DNA of 64,000 nucleotides from Paeniglutamicibacter antarcticus (lineage in GTDB: Bacteria > Actinomycetota > Actinomycetes > Actinomycetales > Micrococcaceae): NCBI RefSeq assembly GCF_900010755.1, contig NZ_CZJT01000110.1, positions 141,126 to 205,125 on the forward strand, written 5' to 3'. The position numbers and the translations under genes are program-made. Within the stretch, counting starts at the first letter, position 1; the number at the start of each line of letters is the position of its first letter. The notes beneath the pieces are model-generated. The model saw only the letters and a list, made by a program, of their open reading frames with translations, made no database searches and was not told the DNA's origin. Below are positions 63,008-64,000 of the stretch, piece by piece.

Positions 63008-64000
63008 GTCGTTCAATCTCCTGGTCGTGCTGGTTCAGTTGGGCAAACATCTCGTTGTAGGCGTTGAGCTCCGCGTCGTTGTCACGGTCCGCCTGCCGGT
63101 CCTTGCGTTTGGTTTCCCTGGCGTCGTCCCGGCTCCAGGCCACCATCACACCCAAGGCCAACAGCAGGGTCGGGACTTCACCGATCCCCCACATGGCAGC
63201 GGCACCCAGACGCTGGTCCTCAATCGCCGAATCCCCCCACGGCCGGCCCAGGTTGCCGAACCAGTCGGCCTGGATCAGCGAGGTCGAGCTCATCAGCGAA
63301 ACCCCGTAGAACGCATGGAAACTCATGGTTGCCAGGAGGATCACCAGGCGCAACGGGTAGGGTGCCCGCTTGGGCACCGGATCCGAGCCGATCATGCTCA
63401 AGGCAAAAAGGTACCCGGTGAGCAGGAAGTGCACATTCATCAGTTCGTGGCCCACGTGGCTGCGCAGCGCATAGGCGAACAAATCGGTGCCGTAGAAGAT
63501 AATGATCGATCCGGCAAAGTTCGCGGCCGCGAAAAGCGGGTGGGTGATGAATGCCGAGTACTTCGAATGCACCAGCACCAAGATCCACTCGCGGGGGCCG
63601 CGTGTTCCGTCGGTACGCGGGGGAAGGGCCTTCAGCGCCAAGGTCACCGGGGCGCCCATCACCATGAACAGCGGGGCCACCATGGTCAGGGCCATGTGGT
63701 CGACCATGTGGACGGAGAACAGCACCATGCCGTAGACAGCCGGCGCACCTGAGGTGATGTAGAACAGCGCAACCAGTCCGACGATCCAGGCTGCCAGGCG
63801 CAGGATCGGCCATGTGTCACCCCGGCGACGCACCTTGATCATGGCGATGATATACATCGCGGCCAGCAGGATAATGATGGCTACCCAAAGCCAATCAAAA
63901 CGCCAGACCGTCAGCCAGCTGTTTGCCGTCAGTTCAGGTGGGAGCTCGTAGCCGCTGAGCAGGCGCGCCGGGGAAGGGAGTTCGGGCGGGGTGTCCGGGG
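62997..64000 (-). CDS. Cytochrome c oxidase assembly protein (CtaG family), 5'-truncated
   Basis: The frame is open to base 64000, so the N-terminus is missing. Visible residues (about 334) begin PSPARLLSGYELPPELTANS followed by the caa3_CtaG membrane domain: MVLFSVHMVDHMALTMVAPL with two histidines, LNVHFLLTGYLFALSMIG-type helix and ATMSFHAFYGVSLMSS. In many actinobacteria this domain is fused behind a CopD copper-resistance domain, so the full gene may be such a fusion. It inserts copper into cytochrome c oxidase in the plasma membrane. The C-terminal 60 residues are charged. Confidence 0.88.
   Translation of the reverse strand, partial: PDTPPELPSPARLLSGYELPPELTANSWLTVWRFDWLWVAIIILLAAMYIIAMIKVRRRGDTWPILRLAAWIVGLVALFYITSGAPAVYGMVLFSVHMVDHMALTMVAPLFMVMGAPVTLALKALPPRTDGTRGPREWILVLVHSKYSAFITHPLFAAANFAGSIIIFYGTDLFAYALRSHVGHELMNVHFLLTGYLFALSMIGSDPVPKRAPYPLRLVILLATMSFHAFYGVSLMSSTSLIQADWFGNLGRPWGDSAIEDQRLGAAAMWGIGEVPTLLLALGVMVAWSRDDARETKRKDRQADRDNDAELNAYNEMFAQLNQHDQEIERRGR

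Overview
This 64-kb window is a chromosomal segment of a high-GC actinobacterium, most likely a member of the Micrococcaceae (Arthrobacter / Paeniglutamicibacter type). The case rests on several features: a dnaK-grpE-dnaJ-hspR heat-shock locus with HAIR-type operators, a MrpA/MrpB fusion in the sodium/proton antiporter operon, frequent GTG/TTG starts, many ATGA (4-nt) gene overlaps, and a CtaG cytochrome oxidase assembly protein at the right edge. No IS element, prophage, integrase, CRISPR array or rRNA was seen. There is one tRNA gene (Gly, anticodon CCC).

Layout. 1-3512: 5'-truncated polysaccharide deacetylase, trmB with a strong terminator, a small secreted/membrane protein and a convergent DUF1023-like hydrolase. 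3560-7779 (minus strand): dnaK, grpE, a zinc-finger-less dnaJ and hspR, with two HAIR operators over the dnaK promoter. 8078-13139: a small membrane exporter, a DEAD-box RNA helicase with a long RG/ER-rich tail, and an MMPL transporter divergent from a MarR gene. 13888-20225: LysE exporter, low-Mr tyrosine phosphatase, a P-loop kinase-like/PabB fusion, peroxidase, cardiolipin synthase and PabC. The two folate genes (pabB, pabC) make p-aminobenzoate. 20324-24938: GIY-YIG-like protein, Nudix hydrolase, and a TPP-riboswitch-controlled YkoE plus fused EcfA-EcfA-EcfT transporter for a thiamine-related compound.

25048-31438 (minus): six-cistron Mrp (Mnh) antiporter operon. 31684-41938: UMF1-type MFS transporter, malate dehydrogenase, GNAT, dCTP deaminase, VanY-type carboxypeptidase, Nramp manganese transporter (two operator-like palindromes, one containing the start codon), class I fumarase, SseB-like protein and a KhtTU-type cation/proton antiporter. 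42028-45782: tRNA-Gly, AEC permease and a complete polar amino-acid ABC transporter.

45857-55244 is the most interesting region. A minus-strand operon encodes an ABC permease and ATPase, two paralogous substrate-binding lipoproteins and two different luciferase-like flavin monooxygenases. It is divergent from a two-gene unit encoding a large FAD/NAD(P)-binding protein and a GNAT acetyltransferase. I infer an uptake-and-degradation system for an organosulfur compound, possibly S-substituted cysteine derivatives, by analogy with the ytmI/ytnJ-type pathways. The substrate is unproven. 55329-64000: HerA/DUF853 ATPase, membrane-anchored protein, MFS exporter with its MarR regulator, thioredoxin-NHL fusion, lipoprotein and a 5'-truncated CtaG-type assembly protein.
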